The notes under the pieces were generated by a model. That model was not told where the DNA came from, searched no databases, and worked only from the letters and a program-made list of their open reading frames with translations. A stretch of DNA of 64,000 nt. It comes from Paramylibacter kogurei. Lineage in GTDB: Bacteria; Pseudomonadota; Alphaproteobacteria; Rhodobacterales; Rhodobacteraceae. Where the stretch lies: assembly GCF_002742285.1 (NCBI RefSeq), contig NZ_MDGM01000007.1, forward strand, positions 186,001-250,000, read 5' to 3'. The translations under genes and the position numbers were made by a program. This document shows, piece after piece, positions 46,664 to 56,500 of the stretch. The stretch's first letter is position 1; each line of letters starts with the position of its first letter.

Positions 46664-47344
46664 ATGATCGAGTTTAAAAATGTCAGCAAGTCTTTCTGGA
46701 CTGGCACGCAACGAAAGGTGATCCTTGATCAGGCTTCGTTTCGCGTGGAGTTGGGGCAGAGCATTGGCATTTTGGCCCCTAATGGCACGGGTAAAACCAC
46801 GCTGATCAATATGATGTGTGGGCTGGAAAAACCCGACGAAGGCGAAATTATCCGATCATCACGCATTTCTTTTCCGCTGGGTTTTATGGGTGGGATCAAC
46901 AGCAAACATAGTGCGGTTGAAAACTGTCGTTACATTGCGCGGTTATATGGGTTGGACCCTGATTATACCGAAGCATTCTGTCGCTATATCTGTGATCTGA
47001 AAGAATATTTTGATATGCCGCTGTCCACCTATTCATCGGGGATGCGCAATCGGTTTTCGCTTGCATTGCTTTTGTCGTTGGAATTTGACATTTATTTGAT
47101 CGACGAAGGCATGCCAAACACAACGGACCCAGAATTCAATCGCAAGGCAGGAACTGTATTGCGTGATCGCTTGGAAAAAGGAACGGTTGTAATCGTCTCC
47201 CATCAGGCAAATGTGATCGAGAAATTCTGTAAAACCGCGGCCGTTTTACGTGATGGCAAGTTATTAATGTTTAACAGCCTAGAAGAGGCCAAGGCCGTTT
47301 ATGACTATTCCAAACAAGGTATCTTTGACGCGAATGTCAGTTAG
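46664..47344 (+). CDS. kpsT: Capsular polysaccharide ABC exporter, ATP-binding protein
   Basis: A 226-residue ABC ATPase of the KpsT/Wzt type. Walker A is APNGTGKTT (about 43-51), the signature is the exporter variant YSSGMRNRFSLAL, Walker B is IYLIDEGMP and the switch His is in IVSHQAN. The degenerate signature and the short length without a C-terminal carbohydrate-binding domain favour the capsule type (KpsT) over O-antigen Wzt. A kpsE-like gene follows after 23 bases. No kpsM permease is found next to it. Confidence 0.9.
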   Translation: MIEFKNVSKSFWTGTQRKVILDQASFRVELGQSIGILAPNGTGKTTLINMMCGLEKPDEGEIIRSSRISFPLGFMGGINSKHSAVENCRYIARLYGLDPDYTEAFCRYICDLKEYFDMPLSTYSSGMRNRFSLALLLSLEFDIYLIDEGMPNTTDPEFNRKAGTVLRDRLEKGTVVIVSHQANVIEKFCKTAAVLRDGKLLMFNSLEEAKAVYDYSKQGIFDANVS

Positions 47345-47367
47345 AATTCAGGATTTAGGGCAAAACA

Positions 47368-48864
47368 ATGAGTGATGATAACAATGCAGACCAAAACGCA
47401 GCCGCTGCGGATGGCGCCGGTATTTTATCCGTTCGTGACGAAATCGAGTTGATTAAAAAAGAAGACCTGTCCGGCCAACAATTGCGCATGGCACGGCGTT
47501 TGGCGCAAAAACATAATATCGAGGCCACATCGGATTTGGATGCAGTACGCGTATTGCGCCGACAAGGGATTGATCCGTTTTCCAATGATGCGGCACTTAC
47601 AGGTGCCCCTGCCCCCGAAAAATCCGCTGCTGGTCAAGCGATTGGTACGATCCAGCTTCCTGTCAAGGCGCAATCCCAAGAGGTTGGCGCACCCATGGAA
47701 ATGGATGATACAAAACGGTTAAAAGAAATTCGCAAAATTCAGCGCGATTTGGTGAAACGCCGTCGTCGTCGCATGATGCAGATGGTTGCCAAATTATTTA
47801 TGTTTGTGGGGCTACCCACAGCACTTGCTGCATACTATTTTTATGCGGTTGCAACACCGATGTATTCTACATTCAGCGTGTTTGAGATTCAAAACGCCGA
47901 TGCATCGGCTGCGTCCAGCACCGCCCAAAGCGTGTTTGCGCGTGCAGGTATTTCCACCAGCACCGATTCCGTTGGAACGCAGGAATACATCACGTCACGT
48001 TCGGCGTTGGAGCGGCTTGACCAAGATCAAAATTTCCGCGCCACATTTGCAAATGAACAGGTGGACCCGCTGCAACGGCTTGAATCTGATTCAAGCAATG
48101 AAAAAGCATATCGAACATATAAAAAGCATGTCAAAGTTGGCTATGACCCAACCGAAGGTGTGCTGCGCATGGAGGTAATCGCCCCAACAGCACAAAAATC
48201 ATACGATTTTACACAAGCGCTTGTGTCTTATGCGGAAGAACATGTGAACCAACAATCCGAACGCAAACGCAATGATTCCATGCGCGAGGCGGAAAAAAAC
48301 TACAACGAACAAGAACAGGCATATTATGATGCTCAGGCCGAATTGCTGGCCATTCAGGAAAAATACAAAACCGTCAGTGGGGATTTGAAAATCCAGCAAT
48401 TGACCTCGGAAATTTCTGCATTGCGTTCACAGTTGATCGAACGACGGTTGGTTCTGGTTCAACTTGAAAGCAACGAACGCCCCAGCAAACCAAAGGTGGA
48501 CGCCCAGCGCGCATCCATCACAGAATTGGAACGTGTGATCGAAGAATTGAACCGTGAATTGACCGAAGGCCAAGGCGATGTTCAATCCATCGCACAGGTC
48601 ACAGCGGAACTAAGCCTTGCACAGGGGCGCGTTGAAATGCGCCAAACCATGCTGGCATCATCACTGCAAGCACGCGAAGTCGCCACCGCAGAGGCCATTC
48701 GCCAAACGCGATACCTAACGCTAAGCGTGCCACCCGTTTTGCCAGACGAGCCAAGCTATCCCAAAAAATTCGAAAACACCGCATTATCGTTCTTGGTTTT
48801 TATGGGCATATTTTTGATGGTGTCATTGACGGGTTCGATTTTGCGTGAACAAGTCAGCAATTGA
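47368..48864 (+). CDS. kpsE: Capsule polysaccharide export inner-membrane protein (KpsE-like)
   Basis: A 498-residue polysaccharide co-polymerase-type protein. A long cytoplasmic N-terminus (about 1-130, with a basic KRRRRRMMQ just before the membrane) is followed by membrane segment 1 (about 140-160), a large periplasmic region with extended coiled coil (about 290-430) and membrane segment 2 (about 470-490). The architecture fits KpsE/CtrB/WcbD, which link the ABC exporter to the outer-membrane channel. The extra 130 residues at the N-terminus are longer than in E. coli KpsE. A PY-rich stretch precedes TM2 as usual. Confidence 0.85.
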   Translation: MSDDNNADQNAAAADGAGILSVRDEIELIKKEDLSGQQLRMARRLAQKHNIEATSDLDAVRVLRRQGIDPFSNDAALTGAPAPEKSAAGQAIGTIQLPVKAQSQEVGAPMEMDDTKRLKEIRKIQRDLVKRRRRRMMQMVAKLFMFVGLPTALAAYYFYAVATPMYSTFSVFEIQNADASAASSTAQSVFARAGISTSTDSVGTQEYITSRSALERLDQDQNFRATFANEQVDPLQRLESDSSNEKAYRTYKKHVKVGYDPTEGVLRMEVIAPTAQKSYDFTQALVSYAEEHVNQQSERKRNDSMREAEKNYNEQEQAYYDAQAELLAIQEKYKTVSGDLKIQQLTSEISALRSQLIERRLVLVQLESNERPSKPKVDAQRASITELERVIEELNRELTEGQGDVQSIAQVTAELSLAQGRVEMRQTMLASSLQAREVATAEAIRQTRYLTLSVPPVLPDEPSYPKKFENTALSFLVFMGIFLMVSLTGSILREQVSN

Positions 48865-48865
48865 T

Positions 48866-49699
48866 ATGAAACGCATTTCGGTTGGACAGGTTACAATTGG
48901 CAATGATGAACCTTTTGTTCTGATTGCTGGGCCTTGCCAATTGGAAAGCGCGGATCACGGGGCGATGATCGCTGGTCGCTTGGCCGAGGCTTGCGCCAAA
49001 CTCGGCGTTGGCTTTGTATTCAAAGCATCGTTTGATAAGGCAAACCGCACATCCCATGCCGGACAACGCGGTATGGGTATTGATGCGGGATTGGCGGCAT
49101 TGGCCGCGATAAAATCCGATATCGGATGCCCGATTATCACCGATGTTCACCACCCCGAACAATGCGATCCCGTGGCAGAAGTAGCCGATATTTTGCAAAT
49201 CCCTGCATTTTTGTGCCGCCAAACAGATTTGTTACAAGCCGCTGCTAAAACCAATGCGGTGATTAACATTAAAAAGGGACAGTTTTTGGCGCCTTGGGAC
49301 ATGGAACATGTCATCGATAAAGTTACGTATGCTGGCAATGATCGTGTGTTGCTGACCGAACGCGGCACCAGCTTTGGTTATAACACGCTGATCACTGATA
49401 TGCGCGCCCTACCGCAAATGGCAAAAACTGGATATCCTGTCATTATGGATGCCACACATAGCGTACAGCAACCAGGTGGGTTGGGCGGTGCATCGGGTGG
49501 GCAACGCGAATTTGCCCCTGTCATGGCGCGCGCCGCAATCAGCCTAGGCATTGCGGGGGTTTTCATCGAAACCCATGATCAACCAGAAAAAGCGCCCTCT
49601 GATGGCCCAAATATGATAGCCTTGGATGAAATGCCAAATTTAATCGAATCTTTAAAATTATTTGACGAAATTGCCAAAACAAATCCAATTCGACTTTAA
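48866..49699 (+). CDS. kdsA: 3-deoxy-8-phosphooctulonate (KDO-8-P) synthase
   Basis: A 277-residue enzyme from the ATG at 48866, one base after the kpsE stop; a GTG at 48845 is the alternative. Motifs include LIAGPCQLES (with the metal-position Cys), FKASFDKANRTS, ITDVHHPEQC and VIMDATHSVQQPGG. It condenses phosphoenolpyruvate with arabinose 5-phosphate to make KDO-8-phosphate, needed for lipopolysaccharide and for the KDO linker of group 2/3 capsules. Sitting directly behind kpsTE supports the latter link. Confidence 0.95.
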   Translation: MKRISVGQVTIGNDEPFVLIAGPCQLESADHGAMIAGRLAEACAKLGVGFVFKASFDKANRTSHAGQRGMGIDAGLAALAAIKSDIGCPIITDVHHPEQCDPVAEVADILQIPAFLCRQTDLLQAAAKTNAVINIKKGQFLAPWDMEHVIDKVTYAGNDRVLLTERGTSFGYNTLITDMRALPQMAKTGYPVIMDATHSVQQPGGLGGASGGQREFAPVMARAAISLGIAGVFIETHDQPEKAPSDGPNMIALDEMPNLIESLKLFDEIAKTNPIRL

Positions 49700-49726
49700 C
49701 ACTGTTTTAAGAATATTGCGGAGCAT

Positions 49727-51226
49727 ATGATGACCAAACCAAACGCAGATGTGCAACAAAACACATGGGAATTTTTGCGCGATCCGATGATTACGCCAAC
49801 CGGGTTTCGCGAATATGATGCGCGTTGGAAATATCCCGATGATATCAATCTGCCGGGCATTACCGCACTTGGCATGGGGTTGGGCACACAAATGTTTAAG
49901 CGTGGCATTGAACCTGTGATTGCCGTAGGCAATGATTATCGCGATTATTCCCTGACCATCAAAAACGCGCTGATGTTGGGTTTGATGCGTGCGGGTATCC
50001 ATGTAAAAGACATCGGTCCTGCGTTATCGCCAATGGCCTATTTTTCGCAATTCCATCTGGACGCCCCTGCGGTGGCGATGGTCACAGCCAGCCATAATCC
50101 AAACGGTTGGACAGGTGTGAAAATGGGATTTGAACGCCCGCTCACCCACGGCCCCGATGAAATGGCAGAATTGCGTGATATCGTTTTGAACGGTGAAACG
50201 GTTGCACGTGATGGCGGCAAATACGAATTTGTTGATGGCGTGCAAGAGGCATATATTGACGATCTGTGCGGTGATTTCAAAATGTCGCGCCCATTAAAAG
50301 TGGTTTGTGCCACTGGTAATGGCACGGCCAGCGCATTTGCACCTGAAATCCTGCGTCGTATTGGGGTGGAAGTTGTGCCATCACACAACGCATTGGATTA
50401 TACATTCCCCCATTACAACCCAAATCCCGAAGCCATGGAAATGTTGCATGACATGTCCGCATCGGTAAAATTATCGGGCGCGGATCTGGCGCTTGGGTTT
50501 GATGGCGATGGCGATCGTTGTGGTGTTGTTGATGACGAAGGCGAAGAGATTTTCGCCGATAAGGTCGGCGTGATCATGGCGCGTGATCTGTCCAAGATTT
50601 ATCCTGATTCAACATTTGTGGCGGATGTGAAATCAACAGGGTTATTTGCATCTGATCCTGAATTGCAAAAACATGGGGCCAAGGCGGATTATTGGAAAAC
50701 CGGCCACAGCCATATGAAACGCCGCGTCAAAGAATTGGATGCGCTCGCAGGTTTTGAAAAATCAGGGCATTACTTTTTGGCGGAACCAGTGGGGCGCGGA
50801 TATGATTGTGGCATGCGTGTTGCGGTTGAAATGTGCAAACTGTTGGATCGCAACCCTGATATGTCGATGTCTGATCTGCGCAAAGCATTGCCGGTAACAT
50901 ATGCCACACCAACCATGTCGCCCTATTGCGCCGATACCGAAAAATACGATGTGTTGGAACGTTTGGTGAAAAAACTGGTCGCCAAATCAGAGGCGGGCGA
51001 AACCATCGCGGGGCGCAAAATTACACAGGTCGTTACGGTGAATGGCGCCCGTGTGATTTTGGATAATGGCGCTTGGGGATTGGTGCGTGCATCATCCAAC
51101 ACACCCAATTTGGTTGTGGTCTGCGAAAGCCCTGAATCAGATGATGAAATGCGTGCAATTTTTGCCGATATCGATGCGGTGGTGCGAACAGAGCCATCCG
51201 TTGGCGATTACGACCAAACGATTTAA
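49727..51226 (+). CDS. Phosphomannomutase/phosphoglucomutase
   Basis: A 499-residue alpha-D-phosphohexomutase with the phosphoserine motif TASHNPNGWTG (Ser about 122), the metal loop GFDGDGDRCGVVD and the sugar-binding GYDCG region. It lacks the extra domains of GlmM. It interconverts hexose 1- and 6-phosphates and would supply GDP-mannose or UDP-glucose for the capsule or other glycans. It follows kdsA after 27 bases, so it is likely in the same transcript. The preferred sugar is uncertain; a second Met three bases on could be the start. Confidence 0.9.
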   Translation: MMTKPNADVQQNTWEFLRDPMITPTGFREYDARWKYPDDINLPGITALGMGLGTQMFKRGIEPVIAVGNDYRDYSLTIKNALMLGLMRAGIHVKDIGPALSPMAYFSQFHLDAPAVAMVTASHNPNGWTGVKMGFERPLTHGPDEMAELRDIVLNGETVARDGGKYEFVDGVQEAYIDDLCGDFKMSRPLKVVCATGNGTASAFAPEILRRIGVEVVPSHNALDYTFPHYNPNPEAMEMLHDMSASVKLSGADLALGFDGDGDRCGVVDDEGEEIFADKVGVIMARDLSKIYPDSTFVADVKSTGLFASDPELQKHGAKADYWKTGHSHMKRRVKELDALAGFEKSGHYFLAEPVGRGYDCGMRVAVEMCKLLDRNPDMSMSDLRKALPVTYATPTMSPYCADTEKYDVLERLVKKLVAKSEAGETIAGRKITQVVTVNGARVILDNGAWGLVRASSNTPNLVVVCESPESDDEMRAIFADIDAVVRTEPSVGDYDQTI

Positions 51227-51293
51227 CGCCATCATTGGCGCGTTTTCGCTGCGCCGATAAAATCCGCGTTATTGCGGCATCCTTTCCCATTGA

Positions 51294-51315
51294 ATGGCGC
51301 GCGCGTTCGCGCCAT
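51294..51315 (+). other. GC-rich perfect hairpin between the mutase and the sodium channel genes
   Basis: ATGGCGCG (51294-51301) pairs perfectly with CGCGCCAT (51308-51315) around CGCGTT. No T run follows. A smaller GGCGC/GCGCC repeat lies at 51237-51256. Partial terminator or regulator site is possible; it lies 39 bases before the channel start. Confidence 0.45.
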
Positions 51316-51353
51316 ATCACCGTGGACGAATATCAAATACAGGCACAGCGATC

Positions 51354-52127
51354 ATGCGCGAAACTATCGCGAAAATACTTGACCGATCTTTCACCAAAAA
51401 TTTCATCCTTGGCGTCATTATATTTAATGCCGCATTGATGGGGCTGGAAACCGTGGATTCGGTTATGGCGCGGTTTTCTGGAATGGTGCGCGTGCTTGAT
51501 TTCGCTTGCCTGTCGATTTTTATCACCGAAATTGCTGCGAAGATTTACGCCCGTGGTTTGCGGTTTTTCCGCGATGGGTGGAACATTTTTGATTTTCTGA
51601 TTGTGGCTATTGCTCTTGTCCCTGCGGGGCAGAGCCTGTCAGCACTACGTGCCTTGCGTGTGTTGCGCGTGTTTCGCGTGCTGTCCGCCGCCCCCCGTTT
51701 ACGCCGTGTGGTCGAAGGGTTCGTTACCGCCCTGCCTGGCATGGCGTCGGTATTTTTGCTAATGGCCATTATTTTTTACATCAGCTCGGTCATTGCGACA
51801 AATTTGTTTGGCGATCAATTCCCCGAATGGTTTGGCAACCTGCCCCGATCGGCCTATTCATTATTCCAGATCATGACGCTTGAAAGCTGGTCTATGGGTA
51901 TCGTGCGCCCCGTAATGGTGGTGTATCCGCTAGCATGGATGTTTTTCATCCCGTTCATTCTGGCCACCACATTTGCGGTTGTGAACCTGTTGGTGGGTTT
52001 GATCGTGAATTCCATGCAAGATGCCCATCACGAAGAAGAAGGTGTTCTGACCGAAAGTTATCGCGATGAAGTATTGGAACGTTTGGCGCAGATCGAACGC
52101 AAACTGGATGCGCAAAGCAAAGGTTAA
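51354..52127 (+). CDS. Voltage-gated sodium channel (NavBac type)
   Basis: A 257-residue six-helix channel from the ATG at 51354; the frame runs upstream to 51294 through the hairpin but similarity begins at MRETIAKIL. S1 has the typical FNAALMGLET. S4 carries Arg every third residue (99, 102, 105, 108, within SALRALRVLRVFRVL). The selectivity filter TLESWSM (about 175-181) is that of NavMs/NavAb-like Na+ channels. A C-terminal coiled coil (about 225-255) should hold the tetramer. Known marine homologues pass Na+ on depolarisation and are thought to help in motility, pH or osmotic responses. Its stop overlaps the convergent flavoprotein gene (TTAA). Confidence 0.94.
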   Translation: MRETIAKILDRSFTKNFILGVIIFNAALMGLETVDSVMARFSGMVRVLDFACLSIFITEIAAKIYARGLRFFRDGWNIFDFLIVAIALVPAGQSLSALRALRVLRVFRVLSAAPRLRRVVEGFVTALPGMASVFLLMAIIFYISSVIATNLFGDQFPEWFGNLPRSAYSLFQIMTLESWSMGIVRPVMVVYPLAWMFFIPFILATTFAVVNLLVGLIVNSMQDAHHEEEGVLTESYRDEVLERLAQIERKLDAQSKG

Positions 52128-53299
52128 ACAACCTGTCCCGCGGCCCAGCCCGACGACCACGCCCATTGGAAATTATACCCACCAAGCCAGCCCGTGACAT
52201 CCACAACCTCGCCAACAAAATAAAGCCCATCGACATCGCGTGCCTGCATGGTTTTGGCATCCAGATCGTCGGTATCCACCCCACCCAAAGTAACCTCTGC
52301 GGTGCGATACCCCTCTGATCCGACAGGTTTAATTTGCCATTGATGAACAGCGCGCCCCAGATGCGCCAATCGTTCATCGGATTGATCCGCCAAATTCCCT
52401 GTTAACCCAGCCTGTTGTGCCACATATGCCGCCAGTGTTCTGGGCAAATGTTTTGCCAGTGCGGTATGGGGTGCAACACGCCCAGCAGTGGCCCGTGCAT
52501 CGCGAAGTTTTTCAACCACATCATATGCGGGCAATAGGTTCACCGATAACGCATCCCCCTCGCGCCAATAGGATGAGATTTGCAAAATCGACGGGCCAGA
52601 TAACCCCCGATGTGTGAACAAAAAACCCTCGTCAAATGTGGTGTTGTTACATGTAACAGACGCAAACACGGATGTACCCGCCATCGCCTTGATCGGTTCC
52701 AAATCTTGTTGGGCAAAGGTTAGCGGGACAAGCGCAGGGCGGGTTTCAACGATATTCAACCCAAATTGTTCGGCGATTTTATAGCCAAGCCCACTGGCCC
52801 CCATTTTCGGAATCGATTTACCGCCACAAGCGACAACCAGCGATTGCGATTCGACGCGCCCTTGGCTGGTTTCAACAATAAAATTGTCGTCCTTTTCCAC
52901 AGAAACCACCGAGGTTTCCAATTCAAGATAGACACCTACGGCGTCCATATCATTCAACAACATGTCGATAATGTCTTGTGCGGAGTTATCGCAAAACAAT
53001 TGTCCCAGTGTTTTTTCATGATATGGAATATGCGCACGTGCCACGCGGTCAATAAAATCCCATTGCGTATAGCGTTTCAACGCTGACAGGGCAAATCGTT
53101 GATTTTGCGACAAAAAACGATCAGGTGCGATATTCATATTGGTGAAATTGCACCGTCCACCACCCGATATACGGATTTTTTCACCCGCTTTTTTCGCGTG
53201 ATCCAAGACCAGAACCGAACGCCTACGACGACCTGCCTCGATCGCGCACATCATGCCAGCAGCGCCCGCACCAATAATGATCACATCTACCTTTTTCAT
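52124..53299 (-). CDS. BaiN/HI0933-family NAD(P)/FAD-dependent oxidoreductase
   Basis: A 391-residue flavoprotein from the ATG at 53299 (MKKVDVIIIGAGAAGMM). It shows the Rossmann dinucleotide motif, the family block GEKIRISGGGRCNFTN (about 40-55) and a C-terminal GLYFVGEVVDVTGWLGGYN for FAD binding. Many are annotated as aminoacetone oxidase or BaiN; the physiological substrate is unknown. It is close to the tRNA-Gln gene and shares its upstream region. Confidence 0.9.
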   Translation of the reverse strand: MKKVDVIIIGAGAAGMMCAIEAGRRRRSVLVLDHAKKAGEKIRISGGGRCNFTNMNIAPDRFLSQNQRFALSALKRYTQWDFIDRVARAHIPYHEKTLGQLFCDNSAQDIIDMLLNDMDAVGVYLELETSVVSVEKDDNFIVETSQGRVESQSLVVACGGKSIPKMGASGLGYKIAEQFGLNIVETRPALVPLTFAQQDLEPIKAMAGTSVFASVTCNNTTFDEGFLFTHRGLSGPSILQISSYWREGDALSVNLLPAYDVVEKLRDARATAGRVAPHTALAKHLPRTLAAYVAQQAGLTGNLADQSDERLAHLGRAVHQWQIKPVGSEGYRTAEVTLGGVDTDDLDAKTMQARDVDGLYFVGEVVDVTGWLGGYNFQWAWSSGWAAGQVV

Positions 53300-53360
53300 A
53301 AGAAATGCGTTACGCTGTATCGCAATGACAAACAAGCATCAGATTTCTGCGTTTTAGGGG

Positions 53361-53389
53361 TTGCAGGACACCCCCGCTCGCAGTAAATA
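53361..53389 (+). promoter_or_regulatory. Probable promoter of tRNA-Gln
   Basis: TTGCAG (53361-53366) and TAAATA (53384-53389) are separated by exactly 17 bases and lie 11 bases before the tRNA 5' end. This is a plausible -35/-10 pair with a very short 5' leader. Confidence 0.45.
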
Positions 53390-53399
53390 GCAGCGCAGT

Positions 53400-53474
53400 T
53401 GGGTCGTAGCATAATGGTAATGCACCGCTTTTTGGTAGCGTAGATTGTAGGTTCGAGTCCTACCGACCCAGCCA
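53400..53474 (+). tRNA. tRNA-Gln (anticodon TTG)
   Basis: A complete cloverleaf: acceptor TGGGTCG/CGACCCA, D arm GCA-TAATGGTAA-TGC, anticodon arm CCGCT-TTTTGGT-AGCGT with anticodon TTG, T arm GTAGG-TTCGAGT-CCTAC, discriminator G and an encoded CCA. The first pair of the anticodon stem is a C-T mismatch; the other stems are perfect. It reads CAA codons (and CAG by wobble). Confidence 0.93.
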
Positions 53475-53530
53475 ATACCTCAAAATCAGAACCAACGTCA
53501 TATCTATCATTTGCTGAGGGTGCGGCACCT

Positions 53531-56500
53531 TCACACTCTGGCCATTTCACGCATGAAAAACACGTAGTAAAATACAGGTGCCGCAATCAGCGTCAGGATC
53601 GATGCAAAGGCAAGCCCACCCATGATGGTAATCGCCATGGATTGGAAAAACGCATCCCAGATCAGCGGGATCATCCCCAAGATTGTTGTGGCAGAAGCCA
53701 AAATAACCGGACGCAGACGCGATGTTGACGCCTCTATAATCGCGTCTTGCAATGTAAGATGGGATTTTTCGCGACGCACGATGTCGATTTCTTCGACCAG
53801 AACAATACCGTTTTTGATCAGCATCCCCGACAACGACAGCAACCCCAAGAGCGCGGTAAAGGTAAACGGCAATCCTGTTCCCAACAATGCCAAGCTGACG
53901 CCATTCACAGACATCGGAACCAACAACCAAACGATCAACGGTTGGCGCAAAGCATTAAACAAAAGGACCGAGATCAACACCATGATCAATGCGCTGATCG
54001 GTAATTGGCCGGCCAAGCTGGCTTGGGCGTCGCGCGAACTTTCGTATTCGCCCCCCCATTCCATTTTGTAACCATCTGGCAAGGGCATGGTATCAATGGT
54101 TTCTTGGACATCCGATTGCACCTGTGCCGCGGTCAAAGATTTTGAAACTTCGGCGCTGACGGTGATGGTGTAAACACGATCCCGTCTGTGAACCAATGTA
54201 TTTTGGGATTCAAATCTCAGCCCATCAATCACCTGTTCAAAAGGGATTATTTCATTGCTGCTGGCTGAAAAGAGCAGATGATCCGTCAATGCCACGTTCG
54301 CATCGGGGTTTACGCGCAACAAGATCGGGATTTGACGTTCGCCTTCGCGATAGACACCCGCTTGCAATCCTTCTGTGGCAAATCGCAAAGTGGTGGTAAT
54401 TTGATCGCGTGTGATACCCGCCTCTTGGGCGCGTTGCGTGGCATAGATTGGGCGCAGCACTTGTTCCATTTCGCGCCAATCCACACGCGGTTTCAACACA
54501 TTTGACGAGGCGTCCGTAAGACGCAAAATTGCGGCATCTGCCAAGTCACGCAATACGGTTGGATCAGGCCCAGAAAAACGCACTTGGATTGGCGCACCGC
54601 CACCTGGACCAAAGGCCAAACGTTTGGCGCGGAACTCACCCTGTGGCACGGCCATTTCTGCGAATGTTTCCATGCGTGCGATGAGGGGCGCAATCATATC
54701 CACAGTTTGCGTGCGCACAATGATATGGCCATAGCTGGGATTTGGGTCTTCTGATTGATAGGTCAACATGAAACGTGCGGCACCTTCGCCAGCGTAACTT
54801 GTTGCGGCGACCACGTCGTCTTGTTCTGACAACCATTTTTCCAAGATGCGCAGATCGCGCGATGTTTCGTGAATTGATGCGCCCTGTTCCAATTTGTAAT
54901 GCACAAAGAATAGCGGCGTATTACTGTCTGGGAAAAACTGTTGTTTGATTTGCCCAAACAGGCCGAAACATACCACCGTAATTGCCAACAGACCCGGTAT
55001 CACAACCCACCAAAAGCGCAGACAAGCGCGCAACATGCGCCCATATATTTGGAACATCAGCCCGCCATAGGCATCGCCGTCATCCCCCGAACCTTGTTTG
55101 AAAAAGTAATGCCCCAACAATGGTGTCGCGGTCAGACCAAGGATCCAAGACAATAGCAGAGAAATCGAAATCACAGCAAACAGAGAAAACAAAAATTCGC
55201 CTGTTGCATCAGGGCTCAACCCGATACCGGCAAAGGCCATAATCCCGATTACCGTTGCACCCAACAAGGGAATTTGGGTTTTCTGTGCTGCGTCATCGGC
55301 GGCATCATGGGCATTTTGCCCGCGCTTCATACCAATTTGCATCCCTTCGGCAACAACGATGGCGTTATCCACCAACATCCCCATCGCAATAATCAATGCG
55401 CCAAGCGAAATGCGTTCCATTTCAATCGAAAAGATTGCCATGAACAACAACGTGCCCATCACCGTTAGCAATAGCGTTGATCCCACAACAATCGCTGCAC
55501 GCCACCCCATGAACAGCGCCAGAACGATGACAACAATGGCAACGGACATGGCCAAGTTAACCAAAAATGCGTTGGACGCTTCTTCAACAACGCTATGTTG
55601 TTGATAAATCGGATGAAGCTCTACCCCCAATGGGATATCAGCGTCCAGTTCGGCGAGTTTCGCATCGGCACGTTTGCCAACATCCACGATATTTTCAGTT
55701 GCAATACCCGCAACACCGATTGTGAATGCCTCCGCGCCATTGTGGCGAATGATCAGATTTGGGTTTTGCTCGCGCCCACGAAATACATTTGAAAAATCGG
55801 AAAAATTTAAAACATTCCCTGCAACGCCAACCGAAAGACCCGCGATTTCGGAAACGCTATCATTGCCACTTGGCCCTTGGATCAAGGTGCGCCCTTCGAC
55901 AGATTCAATTGCACCCCCATCAACAACATTGTCCGCACTGCTCAATGCCGATTGCAAAGTGGTAGGTGGCACGCCGAGATTAGAGCTGATCGTTAGATCA
56001 GGTTCGACATAGATCACCTCGTTTGGAACGCCAGAGGTCACAACATCTGCAACACCCTCAACGGTTAACAATTCACGGCGCAAAAATGTAGACAGTTCGT
56101 AGATTTCAGCATCGCTATACCCAGGTGCAGTAACCGCGTAATACATCCCAAACACGTCACCAAACCCATCGTTCACCACGGGCGTAGATGCGCCACTGGG
56201 CAGGTTGGATGCGTTGACCTTGTTGCGCAATTTCGTCCAGATTTCAGGCAGCTGATCACCGTCATATGTGTCTTTCATATCAACGGTAATCCATGACAGG
56301 CCCGGTTGGTTCATGGATTTAATATCCTTCACCTCGGACATTTTTTGGATTTCAGATTCCAATGGTTCGGAAATTTCACGCGCAACCTGTTCCGCATCGG
56401 CACCAGGATATTGTGTGATGACAATCGCGGTTTTAATTGTGAATGCGGGATCTTCCAATCGTCCCAGATTAAAGAAACCCCAAATGCCACCTAACAGGCA

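Noticed and set aside
46664..47344. ATPase as an O-antigen exporter (Wzt)
   Set aside because: It lacks the C-terminal carbohydrate-binding domain, and a KpsE-type gene follows it, which favours capsule export.
53296..53586. A 96-codon minus-strand frame covering the tRNA-Gln gene
   Set aside because: It reads through a complete tRNA and a Nav/RND-flanking spacer; frames of this kind over tRNA genes are common artefacts.
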